A stretch of DNA of 64,000 bases. Source: a virus. Position numbers and translations under genes: made by a program. The DNA lies in the IMG/VR virus record IMGVR_UViG_3300044631_002648, positions 1 to 64,000 of that record; one strand, written 5' to 3'. The notes beneath the pieces are model-generated. The model did no database searches, was not told where the DNA came from, and saw only the letters and a list, made by a program, of their open reading frames with translations. Positions 37,353 through 46,702 of this stretch are shown piece by piece (the first letter of the stretch is position 1; each line of letters starts with the position of its first letter).

Positions 37353-40300
37353 TGGCACGTTATACCATTGATTTCTCTACCAATGCGAGCGCCGTCGTTC
37401 GCGAGATAGAGAGAGTTAACAGAGAAATCACCAATGTTGCCAGAAATGGCAAGAAGGTGACAATTAATCTTGATACGAGCGGGCTCAAGACGCAGATCAG
37501 TGCGACGTTTGCGCAGCTCAATCGAGAGATTGCCTCTATGCAGGCAAAGCTGTCGAAGCTTCAAATTGGTAGCCAGCCATTTAGAAAGACTGCGGCGGCT
37601 ATGGGCTTCCGCGAGGGGCAGGTAGAAAGGGGGCAAATGATTGCGCAGCCCCTAAGGCTGCGCGGACAGGCTCAATCTTTTGAACAGGATTCGCTTGTTC
37701 GTTTACAGAAAGAGCTGCAAGCGGCGCAGATTGAGGCTTCGCAAATCAGGCCCGCCACTGAGCCATGGGTGAGGCTGCAGGGCGAGATTGCTCGCATTAA
37801 TGGGGAGCTAAGGCAGGCGGATAAGCTTGCGGAGAATATTCAGCTCACCCGTGACCTTGGGGCGTTTTCTCCTGGCAGCTTGAATCAGCTTGAAGCGAAG
37901 CTGACAATTTTGCGCAATCGTGCGCGAGAGATTTCTCCTGATACGACAGAGTGGAAAAATCTAAACAAGGAGATCGTTAAGGCTGAACAAGGTATTGAGA
38001 GGCAAACCAAAAAGCCTTTGTCGCGAGGGCAGCGCCTGGGCGCTGCTGGTGGCGCATTTCTCTATGGAGGAGGGCTTGGCGGCGGCGTAGGCAGTGCTGT
38101 TGGTGGTATTGCTGGCGGCCTGCTTGGAGGAGTGCCAGGCGCCTTTACAGGCGCCGCTATTGGTCAAGCAGTAGATACTCTTGGGCAATATGCTGCTGCT
38201 GTTGCAAAGATAGTCGGAGAGGTAAATAAGGCCCGAGTTGCGCTTGCTGGTGTCACCAGAGATCAGCAGGACTATGAGACTGCACTGGCAGCAGCAACTG
38301 ATGCAAGCAATAAATTCCTTTTACCGATTAGTGATGCGACTAGGCAGTTTGCTCGTTTGCAAGCGAGCGTAGCTGGCGCTGGATTTCAAACTGATACGAC
38401 AAAGAAAGTTTTTGATGGCATTGCTGCAGCCATTGTTGCCACTGGCGGAAAAACAGAAGATTTAAACGGAGCGCTGCTTGCTACTGCGCAGGTATTTAGC
38501 AAAGGAAAAGTAAGTGCCGAAGAACTGAGGGGTCAAATTGGTGAACGACTTCCTGGGGCGTTTACTGTCTTTGCCTCTGCTGTTGGCAAGACTCCACAGC
38601 AACTAGATGATGCGCTCCAGAAAGGCGAGGTAACGCTTTCCGACTTTGTTCTATTTACAGAAGAATTAACAAAGCGCTATGGCAAGACTGCCGAAATTCT
38701 TGCAACTGCTCCAGAAAATGCTGGCGCTCGCTTGCAGGTGGCATTGCAAGACGCTTCCGTTCGATACGCGGGATTTTTCCAGGTAGTTGGAGCTGGCTTC
38801 CAAGATAGTTTGACTGGTGTTTTAAATTGGGCTCGTCAAAACGAAGATAGCATCAAGCGCGTTGTAACAGTATTTGCCATTGGCTTTAATACACTTGGTG
38901 GATTAATTGGCAAATTTACCAAGTTTCTTGTCGATTCGTTTAATGGTGCATTTGCGCAGTTACTTGGGAACCTCGACACTGTTCTTGCGCGTATTGAAGA
39001 TGCTATTAACAGAGCAGTTGGTGCAGCATCTCTAACTCCCGCGCAAATCCAAAAATTCCAAGAGCAAGCAGATAAAGCAACCAAGGCTAAGTATGGTGCC
39101 CGAATTGACTTAGGAGGCCGCAATGGTCCCATTAATACTGGGCTAATTCTTGATCAAAATGCTGCGAGTCAATATTACAACAAATATTTCAACGATCTTG
39201 TTGATACCGCTACTAAATCTCGTGGAGCCAAGAAATATACAGAGGAAGTCCAGAAAAAACTATTCCCAGACTTTAAGCCTTCTTCTTTTGGTAGTGGACT
39301 TGGCCAAAATCCTGGAGGTATTCCAGGTGCTGGTGGCGGTGGAGCTGGTGGAAAAACTGCCCGTGAGCGCCAACTTCGTGATTTCCAAAACGAACGAATC
39401 GCTGAACTAAAAACCAACGAAAAAATTGCACAGCAGCGCCTTGATCAACAGCGCCAGCTAGAGATTATTGATGAAACGGAATACGCCATTGCTTCTGCTA
39501 GTAATAAACGCAAATTTGAGCTTCTTGTTATTGAAGAAGCATTGGCGCAAAAGAGGGCAAGTATTGGCGAATTTGAAGCCAATGTAAGAGAAAAGCAGCT
39601 TGGCGTGTTTGAGCAGCTCGCTGAAAATGAAAGAACTCTTGTTGAGGAAGAGTATAAAACTGCGGTGCAAGGAGCAAAGCTGCAGCTATCTAGGCCCTTT
39701 AAGGATGCAATCAGGGACGAAAATATAGAGATTGGCAAGCAAACTCTGTTGCTGGAGAATCTTCAAAAGGGTTTCGCGGAGTTGACACCAGAGCAAGAAG
39801 CAAATCTGATTATCGAAGAAAAAATTAAGGATTTACGCACAAAACAGCAGGCTCTAATTCAAGCAGAGATTGACAATCTAAGGACGGTCACTCTCGAAAG
39901 AATTCGCGGAGCTAATGCTCTTCAAAGAGAGACTGAGCTTCTTAGGCTTCGTAATCAAGCTGCAGTATTGAGGGCTCCCCTCGGACAGGAGCGCCTTGTT
40001 GAGCTTCAGCAAAACCCCAATCTCACGCCAGAGCAAGCCAAGGCTCAATTTGCTCTCGAAGAACAAAATCGTCGATTGCAAGTATTGCGTGAAGGCGCAG
40101 CAAGCTTGGCTGGAACAATCAATTCCACACTCGGTGATTCCATTGTCAATCTTGCTACTAATTTTGGCAATGCTCAACAGATTGGCTTAAATTTCCTGCA
40201 AACTCTTGCCGATGGCTTTAAACAGCTTGCCAATACAATCATCCAAGAATTAACCAGGGCTTTTGTTAACCAAGCTGTATCAAAGATTTTTGGTTTTGCA

Positions 40301-40753
40301 CTTAGCTTCGTTCCTGGACTGGGCAGCTTTAGTGGAGGCGCTGGTTTTGGTCAGCAAACTCAATTGCCTTCTGGTGTTGGCATTGGTGCTGGTAATGGCA
40401 TTATTCAGAATCCAGGAGGGCAAGGTTTTGGCACTCTTGGACCTAATTTTGGTTTCAGACAATTCGCTCAGGGCGGTGTCGTCACTGGTCCCACTCTCGG
40501 TCTTGTAGGCGAAGGTCGCTTCAATGAAGCCGTTGTCCCCCTGCCCGATGGCCGTCGGATTCCCGTAGATCTTGGTGGCAATACTGGTAACAACATTTCC
40601 ACTAACATTGTTGTCAATGTGAACAATGGCCAAGCCTCGTCTCAAGTGAACGGCTCGAACGGTCAAGCGTTTGGTCGTGAGCTTGAAGGCGCTGTACGCA
40701 GTGTCATCCTGAAAGAAAGCCGTCCTGGCGGCATCATTTACAGCCAGCGTTAA
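37352..40753 (+). CDS. Tape measure protein
   Basis: The 1133-aa protein is the longest in the window. A coiled-coil N-terminus (EIERVNREITNVARNG) precedes a Gly-rich hydrophobic hairpin near 225-275 (LYGGGLGGGVGSAVGGIAGG). A tape-measure domain follows (FQTDTTKKVFDGIAAAIVAT, EELRGQIGERLPGAFTVFAS), then charged coiled coils. The C-terminus has the GEGRFNEAVVPLPDG motif common to these proteins. Its length sets tail length; at about 0.15 nm per residue this predicts a tail near 170 nm. Confidence 0.92.
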   Translation: MARYTIDFSTNASAVVREIERVNREITNVARNGKKVTINLDTSGLKTQISATFAQLNREIASMQAKLSKLQIGSQPFRKTAAAMGFREGQVERGQMIAQPLRLRGQAQSFEQDSLVRLQKELQAAQIEASQIRPATEPWVRLQGEIARINGELRQADKLAENIQLTRDLGAFSPGSLNQLEAKLTILRNRAREISPDTTEWKNLNKEIVKAEQGIERQTKKPLSRGQRLGAAGGAFLYGGGLGGGVGSAVGGIAGGLLGGVPGAFTGAAIGQAVDTLGQYAAAVAKIVGEVNKARVALAGVTRDQQDYETALAAATDASNKFLLPISDATRQFARLQASVAGAGFQTDTTKKVFDGIAAAIVATGGKTEDLNGALLATAQVFSKGKVSAEELRGQIGERLPGAFTVFASAVGKTPQQLDDALQKGEVTLSDFVLFTEELTKRYGKTAEILATAPENAGARLQVALQDASVRYAGFFQVVGAGFQDSLTGVLNWARQNEDSIKRVVTVFAIGFNTLGGLIGKFTKFLVDSFNGAFAQLLGNLDTVLARIEDAINRAVGAASLTPAQIQKFQEQADKATKAKYGARIDLGGRNGPINTGLILDQNAASQYYNKYFNDLVDTATKSRGAKKYTEEVQKKLFPDFKPSSFGSGLGQNPGGIPGAGGGGAGGKTARERQLRDFQNERIAELKTNEKIAQQRLDQQRQLEIIDETEYAIASASNKRKFELLVIEEALAQKRASIGEFEANVREKQLGVFEQLAENERTLVEEEYKTAVQGAKLQLSRPFKDAIRDENIEIGKQTLLLENLQKGFAELTPEQEANLIIEEKIKDLRTKQQALIQAEIDNLRTVTLERIRGANALQRETELLRLRNQAAVLRAPLGQERLVELQQNPNLTPEQAKAQFALEEQNRRLQVLREGAASLAGTINSTLGDSIVNLATNFGNAQQIGLNFLQTLADGFKQLANTIIQELTRAFVNQAVSKIFGFALSFVPGLGSFSGGAGFGQQTQLPSGVGIGAGNGIIQNPGGQGFGTLGPNFGFRQFAQGGVVTGPTLGLVGEGRFNEAVVPLPDGRRIPVDLGGNTGNNISTNIVVNVNNGQASSQVNGSNGQAFGRELEGAVRSVILKESRPGGIIYSQR

Positions 40754-40756
40754 TCC

Positions 40757-41110
40757 ATGGCACAGCCCACTTTAGTTCTAGACGTTGAATACGGCCTTAC
40801 TGCCAGAAGAGGCACGCGCGTCAGGCGCGTGCAATTTGGCGATGGCTTCGAGCAAGTGTTTCCTGATGGCCTGAATGCTGACCTTAGGGAATACGACATT
40901 AGGACAGTACCCATCACTGATGAGCAAGCTGTTGCGTTAGATGAGACACTCTCTGAATTGCAGGGAGATTTCTTTGTGGCCCAGTTCTTTCAAGATAGTG
41001 AAGAATACAAATATCGCCTAGTCCCTAATCAATGGAGCTGGGAAAGTCTTGGTCCTAATTCCAACATCATTTCGTTTACTTGCCGTCGCATTTACGATTC
41101 GAGGAGCTGA
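40757..41110 (+). CDS. Minor tail protein, lambda gpM-like
   Basis: The 117-aa product (MAQPTLVLDVEYGLTARRGT) has the RVRRVQFGDGFEQVFPDGLN strand pattern of phage minor tail protein M. It begins 3 bp after the tape measure gene and precedes the gpL-like gene, the lambda order. Confidence 0.8.
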   Translation: MAQPTLVLDVEYGLTARRGTRVRRVQFGDGFEQVFPDGLNADLREYDIRTVPITDEQAVALDETLSELQGDFFVAQFFQDSEEYKYRLVPNQWSWESLGPNSNIISFTCRRIYDSRS

Positions 41111-41113
41111 TAA

Positions 41114-42598
41114 ATGTCGCTTGAAAACGATGTAAAAAGAGGATGGCATGAAGCGATTGTTGAGCTTTATGAAATAGACCTATCCACCATTGGAACTGGA
41201 CTTTCGGACAAGTTTTTCTTGACGAATCAAACAATGCCAGATAATTCGGCGGTGCGATTCAAGGGAAAAACATATACGGCTTTTCCCATCGAGGCTGGAG
41301 GTTTTGACAAGAATACAAGCGGACAATTTGCCCGTCCTGAAATTACTGTTTCTAATGTTTTTGGCACATTTAGTGCTGCCATTGCTTCTGCAGAAGATTT
41401 AGTTGGTGCGAAAGTCACTCGTCGCCGCACATTGTTCAAATATCTGGATAACGGTCCTGATCCTGATTCGAGCCAAGAGTTTCCTGAGGATGTGTTCTTC
41501 ATTGAACGCAAAAGTGCGGAAACCAATTTGACTGTCACATGGCAGTTGGCCAGCAGAATCGATGTGGAAGGCATCTTGCTGCCGCGCCGTGTGATCACAC
41601 AGGATGCATGCGTATGGCGCTATAGGGGGCCTGAGTGTGGCTATTCGGGGCCACCAGTGGCCAATGAGTTTGACGGAGCTCCAGAGGGCTCTTCTGGTGC
41701 AGCGCAGGCCTATATCAATGCTCTCAGGGCATTGCTTGAGGCAAATGCAAGATTAAATTCCGCAATTGCAGAATTGGCAAATGCCGAAGCAGCAGAAGAA
41801 GTTGTCTGTGATATCGACATTATCAAAGAAGGCGAGCCTGAATTTAACCTTCGCGATTCCAACGGTCCTTATACGTTTGGCATCTTGCAGGGCGGGCAAT
41901 ATTTCGCCGCTTACAAAGATGACACCCTTGTTCCTCCAGGGAAATTTGGCTTTGACAAACCTGTTGGAGAGGGAGAAGTTGGAGATGCTGCTTTTGGTGA
42001 CCCACAAAATACTGGAAGAGGGCCAAACGGCAATGGCACTGGCCCTCTTTTCGCTATCAATCTTTTCCAGGCCATAAGAGATCCAGAAACTGGAGAAGTT
42101 ACTGATGTTGTGCTAGTAAGCTCCACTTACGATCCGCCAAGAACATTTGCTTTTCGAGATTTAGAAGGCGAATTTGTTATTTGCATTGATGGCACCATCA
42201 GAAGGGAAGGCCCTATTAAAGAACAGACAGAACCTGGGCAAGTACCGCCCACCGATGCTTTTGGCGGTCTTGGTGGTCAAGAATTTGCTTTTGCAGTGGG
42301 TGATCGAGAGGATAGAAATGCTGGCCCTGTGACTGATTTACGATTTCTTGAGCTATCAAGTGCTCAGTGTGACGCCGCAACGGGACGCACTGAAGATGCC
42401 CAGGCAGAGCTTGATGCTGCCACTGCAGCGCAAGCAGCAGCTCAAGCTGCTTTCAATGCAGCTTTAGCTGCGCTTCCCGCAAATGATCCGCTTAGAGCAA
42501 GTGATCAATGTGGAAAGCGTTTGACGAGCTGTCGTTTGCGTTTCGGCACGTCTACACTGCCCTTTGGCGGATTCCCTGGCGCCAATTTGTTCCAATGA
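41114..42598 (+). CDS. Minor tail protein, lambda gpL-like, with large insertion
   Basis: The 494-aa protein begins like gpL (VELYEIDLSTIG, VRFKGKTYTAFPIEAGGFDK). The usual C-terminal cysteine set, which holds a 4Fe-4S cluster in lambda gpL, appears as C166-x8-C175 and C466-x6-C473. About 290 residues separate the two pairs, including a helical Ala/Glu linker, an acidic beta region and a second Ala-rich helix. The protein is roughly twice the lambda length (232 aa). Confidence 0.85.
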   Translation: MSLENDVKRGWHEAIVELYEIDLSTIGTGLSDKFFLTNQTMPDNSAVRFKGKTYTAFPIEAGGFDKNTSGQFARPEITVSNVFGTFSAAIASAEDLVGAKVTRRRTLFKYLDNGPDPDSSQEFPEDVFFIERKSAETNLTVTWQLASRIDVEGILLPRRVITQDACVWRYRGPECGYSGPPVANEFDGAPEGSSGAAQAYINALRALLEANARLNSAIAELANAEAAEEVVCDIDIIKEGEPEFNLRDSNGPYTFGILQGGQYFAAYKDDTLVPPGKFGFDKPVGEGEVGDAAFGDPQNTGRGPNGNGTGPLFAINLFQAIRDPETGEVTDVVLVSSTYDPPRTFAFRDLEGEFVICIDGTIRREGPIKEQTEPGQVPPTDAFGGLGGQEFAFAVGDREDRNAGPVTDLRFLELSSAQCDAATGRTEDAQAELDAATAAQAAAQAAFNAALAALPANDPLRASDQCGKRLTSCRLRFGTSTLPFGGFPGANLFQ

Positions 42599-43302
42599 TC
42601 AAGCTTTCCCATTCCCTTAAAAAGGCCATTGCTTTTCAGGCTTCGCAATGTGCGCCCGAGGAATGCTGTGGATTCATTGTCGATGGTGAGATCATGCCAT
42701 GCAAGAACGTGCATGATTCGCCAACTACTAATTTTGCCATCAGAGCAGAAGACTATGTGAAGGCAGAGGAAAAGGGTAACATTGACGCCATTTACCATTC
42801 TCACATTGGAGGAATGGACGGCTTTTCAAAGCATGATGCAAAAGCGTGCAAACAGTCCAACATTCCGTGGGTGATGATTCAGCTTCCCACTCATAATTTC
42901 CATTACATCGATCCAACTGGCGAAGCGCCCTATGAAGGGCGCGAATGGTGCTATGGAGTGAGTGATTGCTATTCGTTGTTCCGCGATTTCTATGCTCGTG
43001 AATTCAATATTCACTTAGATGATTTTGAGCGTGGCGATGACGAGGAATGGCTCAATCCTGAATGGCGCATGTTTGTTGATAATTACAGCAAGCAAGGCTT
43101 TTATGAGGTGGGCAGGCCAGAGCAAAAGGGCGATATGTTGCTGATGCGTCTTCAAGCGCCAGGGCCTAACCATGTGGGAGTGATGAATGGTAATGGTGCA
43201 TGCTTCTACCATCACCTATCAAACCGCCTTTCTCAGTCTTCTGTGTATGGTGGATACTGGGCTAAAGTGACAGTTAAAGTGTTGCGACATAAGGATCTAT
43301 GA
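42595..43302 (+). CDS. JAMM plus NlpC/P60 tail tip hydrolase, lambda gpK-like
   Basis: ATG 42595 overlaps the previous stop (ATGA) and gives 235 aa. An N-terminal JAMM domain has E23 and H68-x-H70-x7-S78-x2-D81 (YHSHIGGMDGFSKHD). An NlpC/P60-like domain has C125 (GVSDCYSLFRDFY) and a His in NHVGVMNG. In lambda this protein processes or opens the wall during tail assembly or entry. Confidence 0.85.
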   Translation: MIKLSHSLKKAIAFQASQCAPEECCGFIVDGEIMPCKNVHDSPTTNFAIRAEDYVKAEEKGNIDAIYHSHIGGMDGFSKHDAKACKQSNIPWVMIQLPTHNFHYIDPTGEAPYEGREWCYGVSDCYSLFRDFYAREFNIHLDDFERGDDEEWLNPEWRMFVDNYSKQGFYEVGRPEQKGDMLLMRLQAPGPNHVGVMNGNGACFYHHLSNRLSQSSVYGGYWAKVTVKVLRHKDL

Positions 43303-43910
43303 CGGGCACTAAAAGACGCTGGGTGGAAGTGAAGCTCCTTGGAGAGCTTGGTCGTAAGTTTGGCCGCCATTATCGCTTTATGGCATTGAATGCGCGTGAA
43401 GTGATTATTGCTTTGTCGCGACAGATTGAAGGGTTTCAGGAATATTTAGCCAATGCCCATGAGAACGGTATTGGCTTCAAGCTTGTTACGAAAGATCCAG
43501 AGGGTCTTGATTATGACGGAGTGTTTTTAAGCTGTGATCGCTTGGTGATGGCTCCAATTGTTACTGGAGCAGGCGGCAATGTAGGACAGATTTTGATTGG
43601 TGCTGCTCTTATCGCCTTAGCTTTCATTCCTGGCGTTGGCACTGTTGCCGCTACTGGTGCGTTTAGCAGCGTCGGCACCGCATTGTTTGGTCTTGGCGCC
43701 AGCTTGTTTCTTACTGGTATTGCAGGCTTATTGTCACCGCCTGTTCAAACGCCGACAAGTGATACAAAAAAGAAAGAAAGCTTTATTTTCGATAGGGCCA
43801 CTGAACTTACCACTCAGGGCTTTCCCGTGCCATTGATTTATGGACGTTATCGCGTGCAGTCTTCTTTGGTGATTTCCTCCTCCATTGCTACTGAGCAAAT
43901 TCCCATCTGA
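43299..43910 (+). CDS. Tail tip assembly protein, lambda gpI-like
   Basis: The 203-aa product begins with a ubiquitin-like region (VEVKLLGELGRKFGRHYRFM) and has a long hydrophobic glycine-rich hairpin (ILIGAALIALAFIPGVGTVA, ALFGLGASLFLTGIAGLLS). Its C-terminus contains PVPLIYGRYRVQS, typical of gpI. It overlaps the gpK-like gene by 4 bp. Confidence 0.8.
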   Translation: MTGTKRRWVEVKLLGELGRKFGRHYRFMALNAREVIIALSRQIEGFQEYLANAHENGIGFKLVTKDPEGLDYDGVFLSCDRLVMAPIVTGAGGNVGQILIGAALIALAFIPGVGTVAATGAFSSVGTALFGLGASLFLTGIAGLLSPPVQTPTSDTKKKESFIFDRATELTTQGFPVPLIYGRYRVQSSLVISSSIATEQIPI

Positions 43911-43912
43911 TA

Positions 43913-45895
43913 ATGCAAAAGCTTTACGGAGAGAATCAGCGTTGGTGGATCACTGGCTCTGGCGGCGGTGGCAAAGGCGGCGGTGGTGCTCCCACTGAAG
44001 AACCTGACACGCTGCGAAGCAGGGCTGAAGCAAGTATTGTCGCAGCTATTTGCGAAGGCGAAGTAGAAGGCTTTCCAAGTGATGACCCAGAGGAACGAGG
44101 AAAGTTCATCTTCCTCAATGACACACCGCTAATCAGCGAAAACGGCACTCCCAATTTCAATACAAAAGGCGATTCTGATGTAGAAATTCAGTTTGCAACT
44201 GGCACACAGTCGCAATCGCCATTGCAAGGTTTCCGCGACGTACGCATTGAACAGAGCATTGGCACAAAGCTTACAAAAGCTGCGGGGCGAGTGTCTGTAA
44301 CCACCACACGCTCTGACATCAATCGCATTGTTATTCGCATTGGAGTGGGATCACTTTTCAAAGTGGAGGACGAAGGGGATATTGTTGCTACATCCGTTGA
44401 CTTCAATATCAGGATTTTTGATTCCGTTGGTGAAGAGCCAATTGTTGATGAAGATAAAACAATTGAAGGAAAGAGTAGAGGGCCATTCGATAGGGAGTAT
44501 TTTTATGGCTTAACTGGCACTGGCCCGTGGACCGTTCGCGTGAGGCGTCTTAGCAATGATGCGAAAGATCTAAAAGTAAACAGTGATTTATTCTTTAAAG
44601 CAATTGTTGGCATCCTCGACGATAAACTTGCCTATCCAAATACAGCATTAATTGGTGCCAAGTTTTCTGCTGAGGCATTCTCTAGCGTTCCCAGAGTATC
44701 GGTGGAAATTAAAGGGCTGAAAGTAAGAGTGCCCACTGGTATTAGTGCCGATGGTGTGTGGAGTGGAGAATTTACCACTGAATACAGCAACAATCCCGCA
44801 TGGGTGTTCTTTGATCTGATCACGAACGAACGCTATGGCACTGGACTTTTTATTGAGCCCGACGATGTGGATGTATTCTCGTTGTTCAAAATTGCTCAAT
44901 ATTGCGACGAGCAAGTATCGAATGGCAGGGGCGGCTCCGAAAAGCGTTTCACTTTTAATGCTGTTATTAACAACAGGGCCGAAGCTTATGAAGTGATCAA
45001 TGGCATCGCTGCTGCCTTTAGGGGCATGATTTATTTTGCTCAGGGCGCAATCATGGCCACCCAGGATCGCCCTGGATCAGTTGTGAGACAGTTCTCGCCT
45101 TCCAATGTGATTGTCGATGTCAACGATCAAGGGGAATTAACTGGATCGCCTTTCATCTATGAGGGCACCGCCCTTAGGGCGCGGAGAACGGTGGCGCTTG
45201 TTTCCTATAACGACCGCGATGATGATTTCAAGAGCAAAGTTGAATATGTAGAAGATCCGCAAGGTATTGCGCGATATGGCATTCGTGAAACTGAAATTAG
45301 AGCATTTGGCACTACCAGTCGCTCTCAGGCGCGACGAGTGGGCTATTGGACATTGCTCACCAACATGAATGAAACCGAGACAGTCAGCTTCAAGCTGACT
45401 GGCGAAGGTTATTTCTTAATGCCAGGAGAAATCATTGAAATTATCGATCCCAACAGGACGCCAGGATTAGCAGCGGGAAACATTGTGGAGGCCAGTACTG
45501 TGGGCATGGTGCTAGACCGAGAAGTGATGCTGGAAGCAGGAAAGTTTTACACAATGCTTATTCGCGATGGTAACCAGGAATTCAATATGACCATTACCAG
45601 CCCACCTGGCATGGTTTCCGTGGTGTCAGTTGCGCCTGCACTTACGCAGGCGCCAGAATCAGGATCCACGTTCTTCATTCGTGAAGCAGCAGCGGAAGGC
45701 AAGAAATATAGAGTGATGGGCCTCACTGAAGATGCTGGTATTGTCACTGTTCTCGCCACTGAATATTTTGAAGATAAATATGAGCTCATCGACAATCTGT
45801 CGCTGGGCTCGCCAACATTAATGTCTGTGGCATCTTCTCAAATGATTTCGATGCCTACTGTCAATCCTTCTTCTATTTCTTTTGCGGGACTATGA
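43913..45895 (+). CDS. Tail tip/central fibre protein, lambda gpJ-like
   Basis: The 660-aa protein starts with a Gly-rich GSGGGGKGGGGAPTEEPDTL segment and the LRSRAEASIVAAICEGEVEG motif of gpJ proteins. Baseplate-hub-like domains follow (NPAWVFFDLITNERYGTGLF, RGMIYFAQGAIMATQDRPGS). It lacks the long C-terminal fibre repeats of lambda J; those functions seem to be moved to separate genes downstream. Confidence 0.88.
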   Translation: MQKLYGENQRWWITGSGGGGKGGGGAPTEEPDTLRSRAEASIVAAICEGEVEGFPSDDPEERGKFIFLNDTPLISENGTPNFNTKGDSDVEIQFATGTQSQSPLQGFRDVRIEQSIGTKLTKAAGRVSVTTTRSDINRIVIRIGVGSLFKVEDEGDIVATSVDFNIRIFDSVGEEPIVDEDKTIEGKSRGPFDREYFYGLTGTGPWTVRVRRLSNDAKDLKVNSDLFFKAIVGILDDKLAYPNTALIGAKFSAEAFSSVPRVSVEIKGLKVRVPTGISADGVWSGEFTTEYSNNPAWVFFDLITNERYGTGLFIEPDDVDVFSLFKIAQYCDEQVSNGRGGSEKRFTFNAVINNRAEAYEVINGIAAAFRGMIYFAQGAIMATQDRPGSVVRQFSPSNVIVDVNDQGELTGSPFIYEGTALRARRTVALVSYNDRDDDFKSKVEYVEDPQGIARYGIRETEIRAFGTTSRSQARRVGYWTLLTNMNETETVSFKLTGEGYFLMPGEIIEIIDPNRTPGLAAGNIVEASTVGMVLDREVMLEAGKFYTMLIRDGNQEFNMTITSPPGMVSVVSVAPALTQAPESGSTFFIREAAAEGKKYRVMGLTEDAGIVTVLATEYFEDKYELIDNLSLGSPTLMSVASSQMISMPTVNPSSISFAGL

Positions 45896-46290
45896 CGACA
45901 AGAGTGGAGATCACTTGGAATGTCCCGCAATATACGGGCTACTCCATCCTTAATACATTAAATCCAGCTATTTGCTGGCAGCGTCCAGTTAACAATCCCC
46001 TCATTCGTTCTTTTCAGGTGCAAATGTTGCGCCAAGAAGAGGATATGTGGATGGACCTGGGGCAGACTGAGAAAAACTACGTTTATGTGGATGCTGTTGA
46101 TTATGACATTAGATCTTCATATGTGATTCGCATTGCTACAATTGGCTTAAATGGGAAGCGTAGTGGTTGGTCTTATAGCTCTCGCTATGTTGCCTCTCCA
46201 TTGCGATTTGATTTTGCCGCTGTTGATCCCGTTAGGCTACCAAACGGCGAAACAAAGCCGAACCAACGCCTTCTATTCTTGATGTTTTAA
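45892..46290 (+). CDS. Fibronectin III-like tail protein
   Basis: The 132-aa product (MTTRVEITWNVPQYTGYSIL) has an Ig/FN3-like strand set ending VIRIATIGLNGKRSGWSYSS. It overlaps the gpJ-like gene by 4 bp. It looks like a detached FN3 module of gpJ. Confidence 0.65.
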   Translation: MTTRVEITWNVPQYTGYSILNTLNPAICWQRPVNNPLIRSFQVQMLRQEEDMWMDLGQTEKNYVYVDAVDYDIRSSYVIRIATIGLNGKRSGWSYSSRYVASPLRFDFAAVDPVRLPNGETKPNQRLLFLMF

Positions 46291-46292
46291 TC

Positions 46293-46700
46293 ATGGCACT
46301 TTTCGGTCTTGATGCGGCGGGCAACTCAGCGTACGTGCAGGCGCAGGGTGATGGCAGCATTACTGTTCCCTATATCTTGCAGCATGACATTCTGCCATCT
46401 GGCATTAAGAGCGCATGGGTGTCGAGTACAAGTGGAGTGGTTGTCGTTTCTGGAGTGACAGGAAAGTCTTTGCGTGTATTAAACGTAGTTTGTACGGCAA
46501 CTAGCGGAGGTACTGTTCAGTTCCGCAGTGGCGCTTCTGGCGTTACATTGACGCCTGCGTTTCCCGTGTATGTATCAGGCTCTCCATTGTCCTACGGCAG
46601 TCCCATGGGACTATTTCAGACAACTGCTGGAGAGGCTCTTCAGACTGTAGTTAGTAGCGGCATCGAATACCAGACTCTCGTCACATACCGCGAGGTGTAA
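46293..46700 (+). CDS. Tail-associated beta protein
   Basis: The 135-aa protein (MALFGLDAAGNSAYVQAQGD) is Gly/Ser/Val-rich and nearly all beta (SSTSGVVVVSGVTGKSLRVL). It resembles small phage adhesin-base or fibre-attachment proteins but no family is certain. Confidence 0.6.
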   Translation: MALFGLDAAGNSAYVQAQGDGSITVPYILQHDILPSGIKSAWVSSTSGVVVVSGVTGKSLRVLNVVCTATSGGTVQFRSGASGVTLTPAFPVYVSGSPLSYGSPMGLFQTTAGEALQTVVSSGIEYQTLVTYREV

Positions 46701-46702
46701 GC

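Noticed and set aside
39150-39410. Plus-strand 86-aa frame inside the tape measure gene
   Set aside because: Out-of-frame shadow of the tape measure gene with low-complexity content.
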